A program made the translations under genes and the position numbers. DNA of 32,579 nt from JAVZJR01 sp964435235 (GTDB lineage Archaea; Micrarchaeota; Micrarchaeia; Anstonellales; Bilamarchaeaceae). The notes beneath the pieces were generated by a model, which worked only from the letters and a program-made list of their open reading frames with translations, ran no database searches and was not told where the DNA came from. Positions within the stretch are counted from its first letter, which is position 1, and each line of letters begins with the position of its first letter. This document shows positions 1-7,819 of the stretch, piece after piece. The stretch is from contig CAYSXZ010000063.1 of NCBI GenBank assembly GCA_964435235.1, positions 1-32,579 on the forward strand. Direction: 5' to 3'.

Positions 1-143
1 ATACAGTAGTATAAACTAATGGGTTTAAAATAAAATCTTTTTCAGAGATGAAAGATTGGAACATTTTATTCTTTATTTTTACACTATGGACCTAATAAAG
101 AGAGGAAAAAGGAATGGAAAAACAATTCTCAATTTTTTTGCGT

Positions 144-404
144 TCACTCAACTATTTTGTATACAAGATTCCCTGGATGAACCTTCCCGCTCGTTTTTAT
201 CGCAACATCATCCCCTGCCTTCGCAGATTCGACTGATTTATGTTCTATCTGCATGGATGTTACATTCTGCTGCAATACTACAGTTCCGTCTTTATTTTCT
301 ATGGAAATCCTGTCCCCGATCTTCAGCTCCCCGCTTAATTTCAACGCTGCTACATTTATCTTTCCGAAGAAATGCGCAACCTCACCTATAGGAATTTTTG
401 CCAT
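144..404 (-). CDS. stand-alone EF-Tu domain II-like protein
   Basis: 86 residues. The sequence has the beta-barrel pattern of domain II of translational GTPases: an N-terminal IGEVAHFFGKINVAAL strand pair, then LKIGDRISIE, a basic and acidic loop, and a C-terminal AGDDVAIKTSGKV strand. There is no GTPase domain. Archaea are known to encode small 'translation elongation factor-like' proteins of about this size; their function is not established. The ATG at 404 is preceded by GGTGA about 4 nt upstream (minus strand) and a TATA-like TTTATTTAA near 436, which supports this start. It appears monocistronic. Family assignment is fairly secure, but I assign no role. Confidence 0.75.
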   Translation of the reverse strand: MAKIPIGEVAHFFGKINVAALKLSGELKIGDRISIENKDGTVVLQQNVTSMQIEHKSVESAKAGDDVAIKTSGKVHPGNLVYKIVE

Positions 405-480
405 TTATTCACCAAGTAAAAATGGAACAAAAGATTAAATAAAGTTTACTAACCAACTGCGTACGCTAGCGTGTTGTAAA

Positions 481-945
481 TCACGTATTGGTATTAGTAC
501 GACTGGTTGACTTAACTATTCCTTGAGTTTCGCATTTTTTTGTTGGTATTTCTCCCTTAGGCAGTTTCCATTTTATCGGTTCCTTCTCATTCAATGGATT
601 CGAAAGCTCAACCTTCTCCTTAATCTGAATAGTAAGAGAATTAAGCTTCTCTATTAGTTTCCTTCTTTCCTTCACCAAATACCAGTTTTTCCCTTTTTTG
701 CTGAATTCAGCCTTATACATTTTCAAGATCATATTAGTAGTATTTCCTATCATAGAAAGTGCAGCCTTGTAATCTTTCTCTTCGAGCTTCTTATTCACGA
801 AATTTTCAACGATTTTTCCAAGTACCTTAGCAGCCCTCAGTCGCGCATCCCCATCTTCATCTTTCAATGCATCAATCAAAGCAGGGACCGCAGGTTTTCC
901 AATTAAAACTATTTCTTCTACTTCTTCTCTCCTGAGTAAATCCAT
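481..945 (-). CDS. short HEAT-repeat (PBS-lyase-type) protein
   Basis: 154 residues. Residues about 14-48 form a recognisable HEAT/EZ repeat (VLIGKPAVPALIDALKDEDG followed by ARLRAAKVLGKI). The rest is helical and lysine-rich, ending in a Ser/Thr/Asn-rich tail. HEAT repeats normally mediate protein-protein contacts; no catalytic residues are visible. The ATG at 945 is the only plausible start in frame. A GGAGG lies about 22 nt upstream, which is too far for normal use, so start recognition is unclear. The gene is divergent from another HEAT-containing gene starting at 1174, with 228 nt between them, which hints at a functional relation. No signal peptide is seen, so it is probably cytosolic. 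Confidence 0.6.
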   Translation of the reverse strand: MDLLRREEVEEIVLIGKPAVPALIDALKDEDGDARLRAAKVLGKIVENFVNKKLEEKDYKAALSMIGNTTNMILKMYKAEFSKKGKNWYLVKERRKLIEKLNSLTIQIKEKVELSNPLNEKEPIKWKLPKGEIPTKKCETQGIVKSTSRTNTNT

Positions 946-1173
946 TATCTTGTTGTAGAATTTTTTCCTCCTTTTTTCATGTTATAATCGATGTCAGGAA
1001 AGGTTTAAAAAGCCCTTAGGTGCGACAAGTTAGTCGCTATTTTGCCTTGCGAATGTCAGGAAACCTACGGCTTTTAAGCCGCTGTATCGTGGCAAAGCAG
1101 TTTCCGCTGCCTTAAAAATTATGGGCAACCTCTCAGTGATGTTTTTTAAACCTTTTAATTCATAAATAACAAC
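946..1173. other. divergent intergenic region with promoters and possible structured RNA
   Basis: No ORF is supported here. TATA-like GTTTAAAAAG (1002-1011) could serve either strand. Downstream are three local inverted repeats: GCGAC/GTCGC around 1023-1038, CGGCT/AGCCG around 1068-1081, and GCAG/CTGC around 1098-1111. There are also longer pairings GGAAAC/GTTTCC and TTTGCC/GGCAAA. An 11-nt direct repeat ATGTCAGGAAA occurs near 991 and 1053. The density of pairings suggests a small structured RNA transcribed rightwards from the first TATA box, but no known family is recognised. Confidence 0.25.
1142..1150 (+). promoter_or_regulatory. TATA box of the HEAT/peptidase gene
   Basis: TTTTTTAAA is centred about 28 nt before the ATG at 1174. 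That is the usual archaeal TATA-to-start distance, so the mRNA is probably leaderless. No Shine-Dalgarno motif lies between them. Confidence 0.5.
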
Positions 1174-2367
1174 ATGTATGCTGGATCTGAGAAAAAGAAA
1201 GGCAACAGGAAGACTCTGAATCGGTTTTTTGACTGGAAGAAAAATCCTCTGCTTTCAGGAATCAGAAAACTTGTGAATAAAAGAGTAAAACCAAAGATGA
1301 AAGAGGAAATCGATTTCCTTGCTAATGTAATAAGAGGTTCCTATCCAACAAATATGCGATCGCCTGTTTTTGGCGTGAAATTTGATTCTGATGAGTATGG
1401 AAGGAGGGAGGCTACCATAGCTCTTGGGAACATCGCAGAAAGATTCGATTGCAGTTCTGCCATTCCAGCCCTTATTGAATGTTTGAAAAACGAGAACGAG
1501 CACTACGAAGTTAGAAAGAAAGCTGAAGAGGCGTTAAGAACGATAGAACAAGCGAATTCTGTGCTCGAACCTTCCAACGAATCGATAAAACAAAAATTAG
1601 CAGAGATGATAAAACACTTTGAAAAATTCGGACTGGGAGAAATCGGAAATTTATTGGTCACTGATTACACTGGAAAATACAAATTCATTCGTTTTGGCCG
1701 TGGGGGCGTACACACACTTCCATTTCCTTTCTCTGTTCTCATCGATACTCGTCCACCAAAAGACTATTTTCATATTGCAGCAAATGCATCCAGAAATATA
1801 TTTTTTAATCGTATCAATTTCGCAAACATCGATGTTTCGCCTACCAGTTGTGAATTTGAGGGCATGCTAATGCACGAATTCGTACACCTTTCGAAAAGAT
1901 TCAGAAAGTGCCTTTCTCAACTTAATAAGCATTTTATCAGTTTCTCAGACAACGTGCCGAAATGCGACAAAAAAGGAAGAGCAAAATATCTTTTACGCGT
2001 TATTGACGAAGGCTTCGCACAATTTTTTGAATATCAAACAACGAACCTACCTGGAAGAGACGGTTTTCTTAAAAATGCGGCTAAAGATGCAGAATTACAA
2101 CTTGCGCAGATAGAGCGAGAGTTAACCAATGAAGATAGACCTCGCAATTGGTGGTGGATATACTATGATAATTATTACCGTAGCGCGGCCTATACGATAG
2201 GATTGAATTTTTTCAATCAAGCACACACCATTCTTAATCTCAGACCAAAGGATTATGTAGATATCTTACTCTCCAATCCACCTACTCCTCACGAAGTTCT
2301 TTCAAAGGATGGCGGTCGTGAATGGGCAGATCGCATTAGTTCTAACAAATCCAAAAACAAAATCTAA
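1174..2367 (+). CDS. HEAT-repeat protein with HEXXH (gluzincin-like) metallopeptidase domain
   Basis: 397 residues. Residues about 65-130 carry HEAT-like helices (REATIALGNIAERF, SSAIPALIECLKNEN, VRKKAEEALRTIE). The C-terminal half has HEFVH at residues 234-238 and DEGFAQFFE around residue 279. This HEXXH-(about 40)-EGxA spacing is typical of gluzincins, in which two His and a downstream Glu bind zinc and the HEXXH Glu is catalytic. There is no signal peptide or membrane segment, so a cytosolic protease is likely. Substrate is unknown. A basic N-terminus (about 45 residues) precedes the HEAT part. The stop lies only 3 nt from the 3' end of the convergent tRNA-Arg gene. Zinc peptidase fold: likely; activity: inferred. 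Confidence 0.65.
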   Translation: MYAGSEKKKGNRKTLNRFFDWKKNPLLSGIRKLVNKRVKPKMKEEIDFLANVIRGSYPTNMRSPVFGVKFDSDEYGRREATIALGNIAERFDCSSAIPALIECLKNENEHYEVRKKAEEALRTIEQANSVLEPSNESIKQKLAEMIKHFEKFGLGEIGNLLVTDYTGKYKFIRFGRGGVHTLPFPFSVLIDTRPPKDYFHIAANASRNIFFNRINFANIDVSPTSCEFEGMLMHEFVHLSKRFRKCLSQLNKHFISFSDNVPKCDKKGRAKYLLRVIDEGFAQFFEYQTTNLPGRDGFLKNAAKDAELQLAQIERELTNEDRPRNWWWIYYDNYYRSAAYTIGLNFFNQAHTILNLRPKDYVDILLSNPPTPHEVLSKDGGREWADRISSNKSKNKI

Positions 2368-2406
2368 AATCGGGCCCGACGGGATTCGAACCCGCAACCG
2401 CCTGGT

Positions 2407-2431
2407 CACTCCTACAATCAGGAGAGTGCAT
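2407..2431 (-). other. tRNA-Arg anticodon-loop intron (37/38), canonical BHB
   Basis: 25 nt. Predicted hBHBh' structure: outer helix is the anticodon stem CCUGG/CCAGG; central helix CUUC/GGAG; bulges GGA and UGA; inner helix UGCA/UGUA. Cutting after the second base of each bulge gives exactly G37-A38, the usual archaeal intron position. Confidence 0.85.
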
Positions 2432-2453
2432 CCGAAGCCAGGCGCGCTGTCCA

Positions 2454-2470
2454 TTGCAAGCACGAGTGCT
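2454..2470 (-). other. tRNA-Arg D-loop intron
   Basis: An insert of 17 nt (17-19, because GCAA repeats at its borders) enlarges the D-loop to 27 nt. Proposed BHB: central helix GCAA/UUGC, bulges CCA and AAU, inner helix GCA/UGC capped by CUCG. Cutting after the second bulge base leaves D-loop AACCUGGACA with G18-G19 in place. The outer helix is not evident, so the BHB would be a relaxed one. Confidence 0.65.
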
Positions 2471-2593
2471 GGTTGCGCTACGAGCCCATTTTTTTAACGC
2501 GGGTTGTATTTTAATTGCTTGCGTCTTATGCAAGCGCTTATAAAAATAATCTGCTTAAAAAATAATAATCGCTATAGAACTTTAGATGGTTTT

Positions 2594-2860
2594 ATGATAG
2601 AGCTCGATGAAAGAATAGTTTCTCTGGACCGTGAAGCTACTGAACGTGTTGATGAGACACTTCGAAAAATAAACATTGCGCTAAAACTCAACACATCAAA
2701 GCTCAAGGAAAAGAAAATTCCTCCGAATATAAAAAGGCTCATCGAATGGAAAAGAGCTCTTGAGTATTGGAAGGAGAGATACGGCGGGCCGACGAACGAT
2801 GTAGAGTTCATGGCAGAGCGGCTCGGTGTATTTTATGAGATTTGCACTCAGTTGAAGTAG
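2594..2860 (+). CDS. small helical hypothetical protein
   Basis: 88 residues from the ATG at 2594 (MIELDERIVSLDREATERV). The frame is open further upstream, but that part overlaps the tRNA promoter region and is not convincing. The protein is charged and predicted mostly helical, with a central KRLIEWKRALEYWKERYGG stretch. No family is recognised. It ends 10 nt before the start of the 1337-residue protein, so the two are probably co-transcribed, perhaps from TATA-like CTTATAAAAATA near 2535. Function unknown. Confidence 0.5.
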   Translation: MIELDERIVSLDREATERVDETLRKINIALKLNTSKLKEKKIPPNIKRLIEWKRALEYWKERYGGPTNDVEFMAERLGVFYEICTQLK

Positions 2861-2870
2861 GAAAGATAGA

Positions 2871-5800
2871 ATGGTACTAAAGGAAATAGAACCAAAGGAG
2901 CACATCAAGCCCGTCCTACCACAGATACAACTTACTGCAGATGTTGCAGAAAAAAAAGCAAATTCTGCTGTGGACCAGCTGAAAAGCAACGTAGAGATGA
3001 AACAACTCAATCTAGCTGCTATTGAATATCAAAAAAATGAAAACAAGTTGGTCGCAGGATTGGGAAGGGCTGCAGAAACCTTCTTGAAGAAGAACAATCT
3101 AGAAGATGTAAAGCTTGCTCTGGGGATGGCAGAGCTTTTGACGCAGACGGGCGAGCTGAAAGCGAAATACACAGAAGCATGGAAGCATGATTTTGAGAAT
3201 TACATCTCCACATTCCTAAAAAAGATAGATAAAGGCCTTACGGATGAGGACAGAAAAGAGGCTTATCTGACGATGTCTGTTGTAGTGAATAATATTGGAA
3301 ATGCTGCTAGACTAGAGAAGATTGATTATTTCGCTGAAAGAGCACAGAACCCTAAATGGAGAGAGGAAACAAGGAATTTTGTAACAGGTGCAATAGAAGG
3401 AGCGAAGCAATTCTATGACCAAGAAAGATTTGAGGAGGGAGACAGGGTTCTTTCTTATCTTGGATTTTTCACTGATACAATATTAAAGCAAGGAATAAAG
3501 GGAAAGGAAGGAAGGGCGGCAGTCGAACAGGCAGTTCTCCTTCAACTTGGTGGAGAAAGCGAGAAGGCAGAAGAGATGTTCAAGAGAGGACTGCAACAAT
3601 ACAAAACTACCATTGTCGTTAGGCAGTTATGGGAACAGTACGCAAAACTCGAAAGCAACTATAACATGATTTCTGATGCTTACGGAAAATCTGAGAAGGC
3701 AGAAGGAATATTGGCAGAAGCAAAAAAAGCACTTGATAATAGACAAGTGAATGTCGCAGTCAAGAAGATGAATGAATTTGTAGGAGCGATGAACAAGCAT
3801 GTCGAGAAAAATATGCTCGCAAAGCTTGATGAGATTAAAAACGATTTGGGGGCGACGGCAGAAGTTATGGAAGAGTATAAGAAAAGGCTACTGCCGTATG
3901 CTTCGGAATTTCCAGAACAGGTTAAGGGGATTGTTAAAAAAATAGAGAACGTTACCAACGATTCTGAAAGGCTTCTTGGCGAATTGAAGGATGTAAAGAA
4001 GGATTACGAAAGCGGAAAGGTTGATGAAAAGAAGACAGAGAAATTCTTCTCACGCTTAAGAGAATTCTCTGCTAAGAAGAAAGATGCGATCGGAACAGTA
4101 TCTGCAGCTACCCTGTTGTTTGGTAACATTGAAGCATATAAGCAATATGTGCAAGCACTGAAAGCGAGTAATGTTGAGCCTGTTAGAAAAGAGACTGTAA
4201 TAGAATCTCTAAATAAAGCTGCTGCAAATATGAAGAAGAGCCTCGACCTTCTCATCGAAGAAGGAACAGAATCGAAGAGAGCAAAGGAACAGTATGAAAG
4301 AGGAATCCACAATACAATTGGTGCAATAGCATTACTTGATTTAGAAAGACTTCCCTATCAGGAAGAGGAGAAGAAGCTTACATCTCTCAGGCAAAGCTTT
4401 ACAATAATTTATGATAAATGCGTTGGAGCTGAAGCAAGCGAGGATGTCTGGAAACTTAATGAGACGCTTCATAATGGACTGAGAGCAGTTCTTGCAACAG
4501 ATGACAAGCTTTTTGCGACAAAAGAAGCAGATCTTCAGCAAGAGATTATGACGTTTACAAAATATCTTAGCAACCATTATATCGCCAAGATAACTGGGAA
4601 AAAAGAGGGACTCCTCTCTCCAGCAACAGTAAAACAATACAAAGATGCGATTGCACGGGATTCTAAAACCCTTGCTGAAAAGATAGAACGCGCAGAGACG
4701 ATAAACAACGCACTAAAGATAGCTGCAAGCTATATCCATCCAGCTATTTTTATAGCAACGACAGTTGAGATGGCTGTAAAGGAGTATGAAATTACTAATA
4801 AGATATCATGGAGCACAGGGCTCATGCTTGCTGCATCAGCGCTCGCAACCCGCGGAGTTATTGGATTAAAGGGCTTTGAAACAGCGAGTTTAGGGGCAAA
4901 AATTGCGAAGACAACGTTAAATACCGTAGAATTGGGAATAGGCGCAACCCTTGCTGTGCATGGTGGGTATACAACATATCAGATGTTTAAGGAAGGCCGG
5001 TATGAAGAAGGCTTACTAAATCTTGCAATGTTTGCCCTTCCGCTGTTCCATACAGCTGTAAGAAAGCCTCTCATGACTTATATGGGTAAGAAGATACCTG
5101 AATTTAGAAAACTGACTGCCGAGTTCTGGGAAGAGACAGCGCTCAACACCAACCTTAAGAAGTTCGGATTGCCAGAAACGAAGGAACTGGTTAAGACTGG
5201 TTTGGAAAAGACAAAAGGGAAGATAAAAGCTGTAGGAGAGCTTCCAATAAAGATAAAGCTCGAGGGCGCGGAAGTACCGCTTGTGCCGATGCCCTTCATG
5301 GCACATATAAGCACCTTGCCGAAAATCGAGAAGATTGCTCCGAAGCCCGTAACCATGCTGGAGATACTTAAGAGCGCCACCACTGGCGAAAAGAACAAAT
5401 ATGCGAAAGCGGTCGGAGGGAAACCAGGGGAAAATTTTTTCGAAACAGTGAAACTGAATGGAGGGTTGATTAAGAGCAGATTAAAGGAAGTGAGAAATAC
5501 AATACTCTATAAGGACAAAAGCGAGATATACAAAGTATTGAGTGGGGAAGCGGAAGGAGCAGAAAAAGTACTTATGGATCTGTTCCCCGGAGAGCGGGCC
5601 GGCGCTATTGAAAACCCAACTTTTGGTTGCCTTATACTGGACAAAGGAAAAACGTGGGCATTGAACAATATCGGTCCGACATTCGGAGATACTGGCCTTT
5701 ATGTGTATTTCCAGGCAGTGAAAAACGTCGAGGAAAAAATTAGGAAAGCAGGCTATGACATCCGGCTTGAGGTGAAGATGTCAGAGAAAGGGGACGAAAT

Positions 5801-6884
5801 GCTGATTGTCTTCACTGGCAAAAAAGTGAAGGAGGCCATGGCGAAATATACCGAGCTTTTGAGGGAGGAGCTTTCATCGATTGCGGGCAAGATGGGCTTC
5901 GAAGGGGTGTTGAAGGATGCTATTACTGCGTTCAGCGCCACCGAAGTGGAAACAGTTGCAACTTTGAAGGACGACAAGATGTTCTTCACCGCAGAGATTA
6001 GGGGGAAAACAAAAACAATGAAGCTGGAGACCCTACTTGCGGTAGCCGAGGCCTCGGAAAAGCTCATCCAGATGGAGAAGAAAGGGATAAACGTCGAGAC
6101 ACTGTGGAAATTCCTCGATCTGCCCGAAATCGAGCTGCCTGCCGCAGCGAAGGAGATAAAGAGCGTCGAGACGCTGAAAATAGAAGATAAACTTGATTAT
6201 GTAATCAGTTTCCGCGTAGACGTGGAACCCGGCACGAAACTGCAGTTGTGGGAGCTTACAAATGTGAGTGGAAAGGGAGTGATGAACGTCGATAACGGCA
6301 TCATAGGGCCGAGCGTCCTCAATCTGCTCGGCCATCCTGTAACAGATGTCTTTTCTGTCAAATATCATCTTGAACTGATAAAGAACCTGAAAAAAGCCGG
6401 CGTCGAGGTTGAAACATATTCGCACGGACCCATGTCGATAGGGATTATTGGGAAGGTAGACCCAAAAATACTTGATAAGGTTCTGGCTGAAACCAACAAG
6501 GCGATGGCGAAAGACAAGGATTTGGCTGCACTGGGTGTTAGCAGATTCGAGGCATACGTTGGAAAGAACAAAGATGCTGCAAATTATGAGATAATCAAGA
6601 GAGTTGTTGGCTACGACATACCCAAAAATAGCTATGAGCAGCTAAAAAACATGGTTACGATTCTCCATATGAAACCCGAAGGGATAATCAAGATGCTCGA
6701 GGGAAAGAAAATCAAGCCCGAGATGATAAATCTCCTGAAAAGCATAAAGGAGAAGGAGGTTGTATGGGTGCGCAACCCTGAAGACCTTGTGCACTACTTA
6801 AGCAAGAGCATGGAAAAGAACGAAATAATAAAGCTGCTTGATGAGTTAGGAATAGCTCTGCAAGAAAAGACAAACCTGCCTTGA
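2871..6884 (+). CDS. very large coiled-coil/membrane-associated protein with possible degenerate GGDEF-like domain
   Basis: 1337 residues. Residues 1-615 are almost entirely charged helices (Lys/Glu-rich, possible tetratricopeptide or coiled-coil character). Residues about 617-740 contain three or four hydrophobic stretches (YIHPAIFIATTVEMAV, GLMLAASALATRGVIGL, VELGIGATLAVHGGY, LLNLAMFALPLFHTAV) that could be membrane segments. Residues about 915-1065 resemble a nucleotidyl-cyclase-type GGDEF fold: LILDKGKTWALNN, a GDTG turn, a helix, then KGDEMLIVF at about 973-981 in the position of GGDEF. A second similar arrangement (VDNGIIGPS, GHPVTDVF, then YSHGPMSIGII at about 1183-1193) lacks the signature. 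The GGDEF reading is inference from motif order; catalytic activity is doubtful. It follows an 88-residue ORF by 10 nt. Codon use becomes visibly richer in G/C after about 5340. Confidence 0.7.
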   Translation: MVLKEIEPKEHIKPVLPQIQLTADVAEKKANSAVDQLKSNVEMKQLNLAAIEYQKNENKLVAGLGRAAETFLKKNNLEDVKLALGMAELLTQTGELKAKYTEAWKHDFENYISTFLKKIDKGLTDEDRKEAYLTMSVVVNNIGNAARLEKIDYFAERAQNPKWREETRNFVTGAIEGAKQFYDQERFEEGDRVLSYLGFFTDTILKQGIKGKEGRAAVEQAVLLQLGGESEKAEEMFKRGLQQYKTTIVVRQLWEQYAKLESNYNMISDAYGKSEKAEGILAEAKKALDNRQVNVAVKKMNEFVGAMNKHVEKNMLAKLDEIKNDLGATAEVMEEYKKRLLPYASEFPEQVKGIVKKIENVTNDSERLLGELKDVKKDYESGKVDEKKTEKFFSRLREFSAKKKDAIGTVSAATLLFGNIEAYKQYVQALKASNVEPVRKETVIESLNKAAANMKKSLDLLIEEGTESKRAKEQYERGIHNTIGAIALLDLERLPYQEEEKKLTSLRQSFTIIYDKCVGAEASEDVWKLNETLHNGLRAVLATDDKLFATKEADLQQEIMTFTKYLSNHYIAKITGKKEGLLSPATVKQYKDAIARDSKTLAEKIERAETINNALKIAASYIHPAIFIATTVEMAVKEYEITNKISWSTGLMLAASALATRGVIGLKGFETASLGAKIAKTTLNTVELGIGATLAVHGGYTTYQMFKEGRYEEGLLNLAMFALPLFHTAVRKPLMTYMGKKIPEFRKLTAEFWEETALNTNLKKFGLPETKELVKTGLEKTKGKIKAVGELPIKIKLEGAEVPLVPMPFMAHISTLPKIEKIAPKPVTMLEILKSATTGEKNKYAKAVGGKPGENFFETVKLNGGLIKSRLKEVRNTILYKDKSEIYKVLSGEAEGAEKVLMDLFPGERAGAIENPTFGCLILDKGKTWALNNIGPTFGDTGLYVYFQAVKNVEEKIRKAGYDIRLEVKMSEKGDEMLIVFTGKKVKEAMAKYTELLREELSSIAGKMGFEGVLKDAITAFSATEVETVATLKDDKMFFTAEIRGKTKTMKLETLLAVAEASEKLIQMEKKGINVETLWKFLDLPEIELPAAAKEIKSVETLKIEDKLDYVISFRVDVEPGTKLQLWELTNVSGKGVMNVDNGIIGPSVLNLLGHPVTDVFSVKYHLELIKNLKKAGVEVETYSHGPMSIGIIGKVDPKILDKVLAETNKAMAKDKDLAALGVSRFEAYVGKNKDAANYEIIKRVVGYDIPKNSYEQLKNMVTILHMKPEGIIKMLEGKKIKPEMINLLKSIKEKEVVWVRNPEDLVHYLSKSMEKNEIIKLLDELGIALQEKTNLP

Positions 6885-6913
6885 GAATATATTTTAAAAG
6901 GTATTGGTAATAA

Positions 6914-7015
6914 ATGTTAAATACGGTTGATTACATGGCCATAATGCGTAAGTTATATGATTTGCCGAAAAAAGACAAAAAAACTGATAAAGGAATGAAG
7001 AATAGAAAAAACTAG
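6914..7015 (+). CDS. possible leaderless small ORF (33 residues)
   Basis: ATG at 6914 to TAG at 7015 encodes a 33-residue, strongly basic peptide (MLNTVDYMAIMRKLYDLP, then a Lys/Asn tail). TATTTTAAAAG lies about 22-26 nt upstream, fitting a leaderless archaeal transcript. The stop overlaps the stop of the convergent gene in a shared CTAG, an arrangement also seen at 30803-30806. No homolog is recognised; it may be chance. Confidence 0.3.
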   Translation: MLNTVDYMAIMRKLYDLPKKDKKTDKGMKNRKN

Positions 7016-7683
7016 AGCAGCTTTTTCTTGTGCATATCAAATCTTTTGATCCCTGACTGGTATGCGATAATTATATTCTCAGGTTCTTTTTCAACCGCCT
7101 CGAGCGCCTCTTTCAGCCCTTCTTTTAATTCATTCCAACCCCTTACCTTCTCGTCCTGATAGGAATAAATCAGCGCCTTAACGGCTACCCTCCTGCTGCC
7201 GTCAAAAAATGTTAGGTAACCCTGATTCGTCGATTCGCTTACCATTATTCCATAATGCTCTTTCGATGGTAATGGTGTTGACTTTGACAGGTAGAAGGTC
7301 ATGAAAAAATGGTCGGTGGCAACGACGGAATCGAGCTTTGGCTCCTTTGAAAATGCGAGGTAAGTATTTCCTTTTTTCTTGTAAAGATGCAGAGGGATAT
7401 TAAGCAGCTCTTTGAGCTCTTCGTCCATCTTTTTCCCAACCACGCCCTCAAGAATTTCAATTACCCTTTCCCTGTTGATCGGTCCATTTTCTTCAGTTTC
7501 TTCAGAAAAGAAACTGGCAATCCACTCGGCTTTGTAGCTTTTCTCTTCGTCAGGGGACAGACTCCGTCCAAGTTGTCTTTCATACGCAGGCTTTCCGTAT
7601 TTTATCCAGAACCGCTCTCTGGTGTTGCTGATGTTGCCTTTTTTCTCTGGATCATTTGTAGATTGCGCTCTTTTTTCCTGCAT
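7012..7683 (-). CDS. hypothetical protein
   Basis: 223 residues from the ATG at 7683 (MQEKRAQSTNDPEKKGN). I prefer this over an upstream in-frame start at 7776 because TATA-like TTTTTAAACC lies about 30-40 nt upstream of 7683 and would fall inside the longer version. No signal peptide or membrane helix. An N-terminal acidic and basic helical part is followed by an alpha/beta part (TYLAFSKEP, VVATDHFFMTFYLS, YGIMVSESTNQGYLTFFDGS, IIIAYQSGIKRF). No family is recognised. It is divergent from another ORFan at 7820. Confidence 0.6.
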   Translation of the reverse strand: MQEKRAQSTNDPEKKGNISNTRERFWIKYGKPAYERQLGRSLSPDEEKSYKAEWIASFFSEETEENGPINRERVIEILEGVVGKKMDEELKELLNIPLHLYKKKGNTYLAFSKEPKLDSVVATDHFFMTFYLSKSTPLPSKEHYGIMVSESTNQGYLTFFDGSRRVAVKALIYSYQDEKVRGWNELKEGLKEALEAVEKEPENIIIAYQSGIKRFDMHKKKLL

Positions 7684-7819
7684 AGTAACCACAACATTAT
7701 TAATTAGTATTAAAAGGTTTAAAAATGGTGGGTATAAATCGTAACCAGTAAACACTGGTGGTGATGGAAAAGGCACTTTTATAAATTGTTGTGATTAAAA
7801 TATAAAAAATGGTGGATAT

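Larger units (their letters stand above)
2371..2487 (-). tRNA. tRNA-Arg(UCG) with two introns
   Basis: On the minus strand the acceptor GGGCUCG (2487-2481) pairs with CGGGCCC, and the discriminator is G at 2371. U8-A9, a GCGC/GCGC D-stem, a CCUGG/CCAGG anticodon stem with loop CUUCGG/A, and a GCGGG UUCGAAU CCCGU T-arm are all visible. The anticodon is UCG, reading CGA. The gene is 117 nt. A 25-nt intron sits after position 37 (2407-2431) and a second insert of about 17 nt sits in the D-loop (2454-2470). Removing both gives a 75-nt tRNA with a normal AACCUGGACA D-loop. A TATA-like TTAAAATA lies about 20 nt upstream. CCA is not encoded. Confidence 0.92.

Noticed and set aside
56..438. Two plus-strand open frames over the EF-Tu domain II-like gene
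   Set aside because: Antisense shadows with no family resemblance; the minus-strand gene has a recognisable fold and a GGTGA site. Nothing else supportable is seen in positions 1-143 apart from A/T-rich promoter-like sequence.
990..1065. Repeated ATGTCAGGAAA as an operator pair or C/D-box RNA
   Set aside because: Only two copies, no dyad symmetry, and no properly spaced C (RUGAUGA) and D (CUGA) boxes.
2309..2533. Open frames on both strands across the tRNA-Arg gene
   Set aside because: They translate the tRNA itself; all tRNA stems are intact, so these are not proteins.
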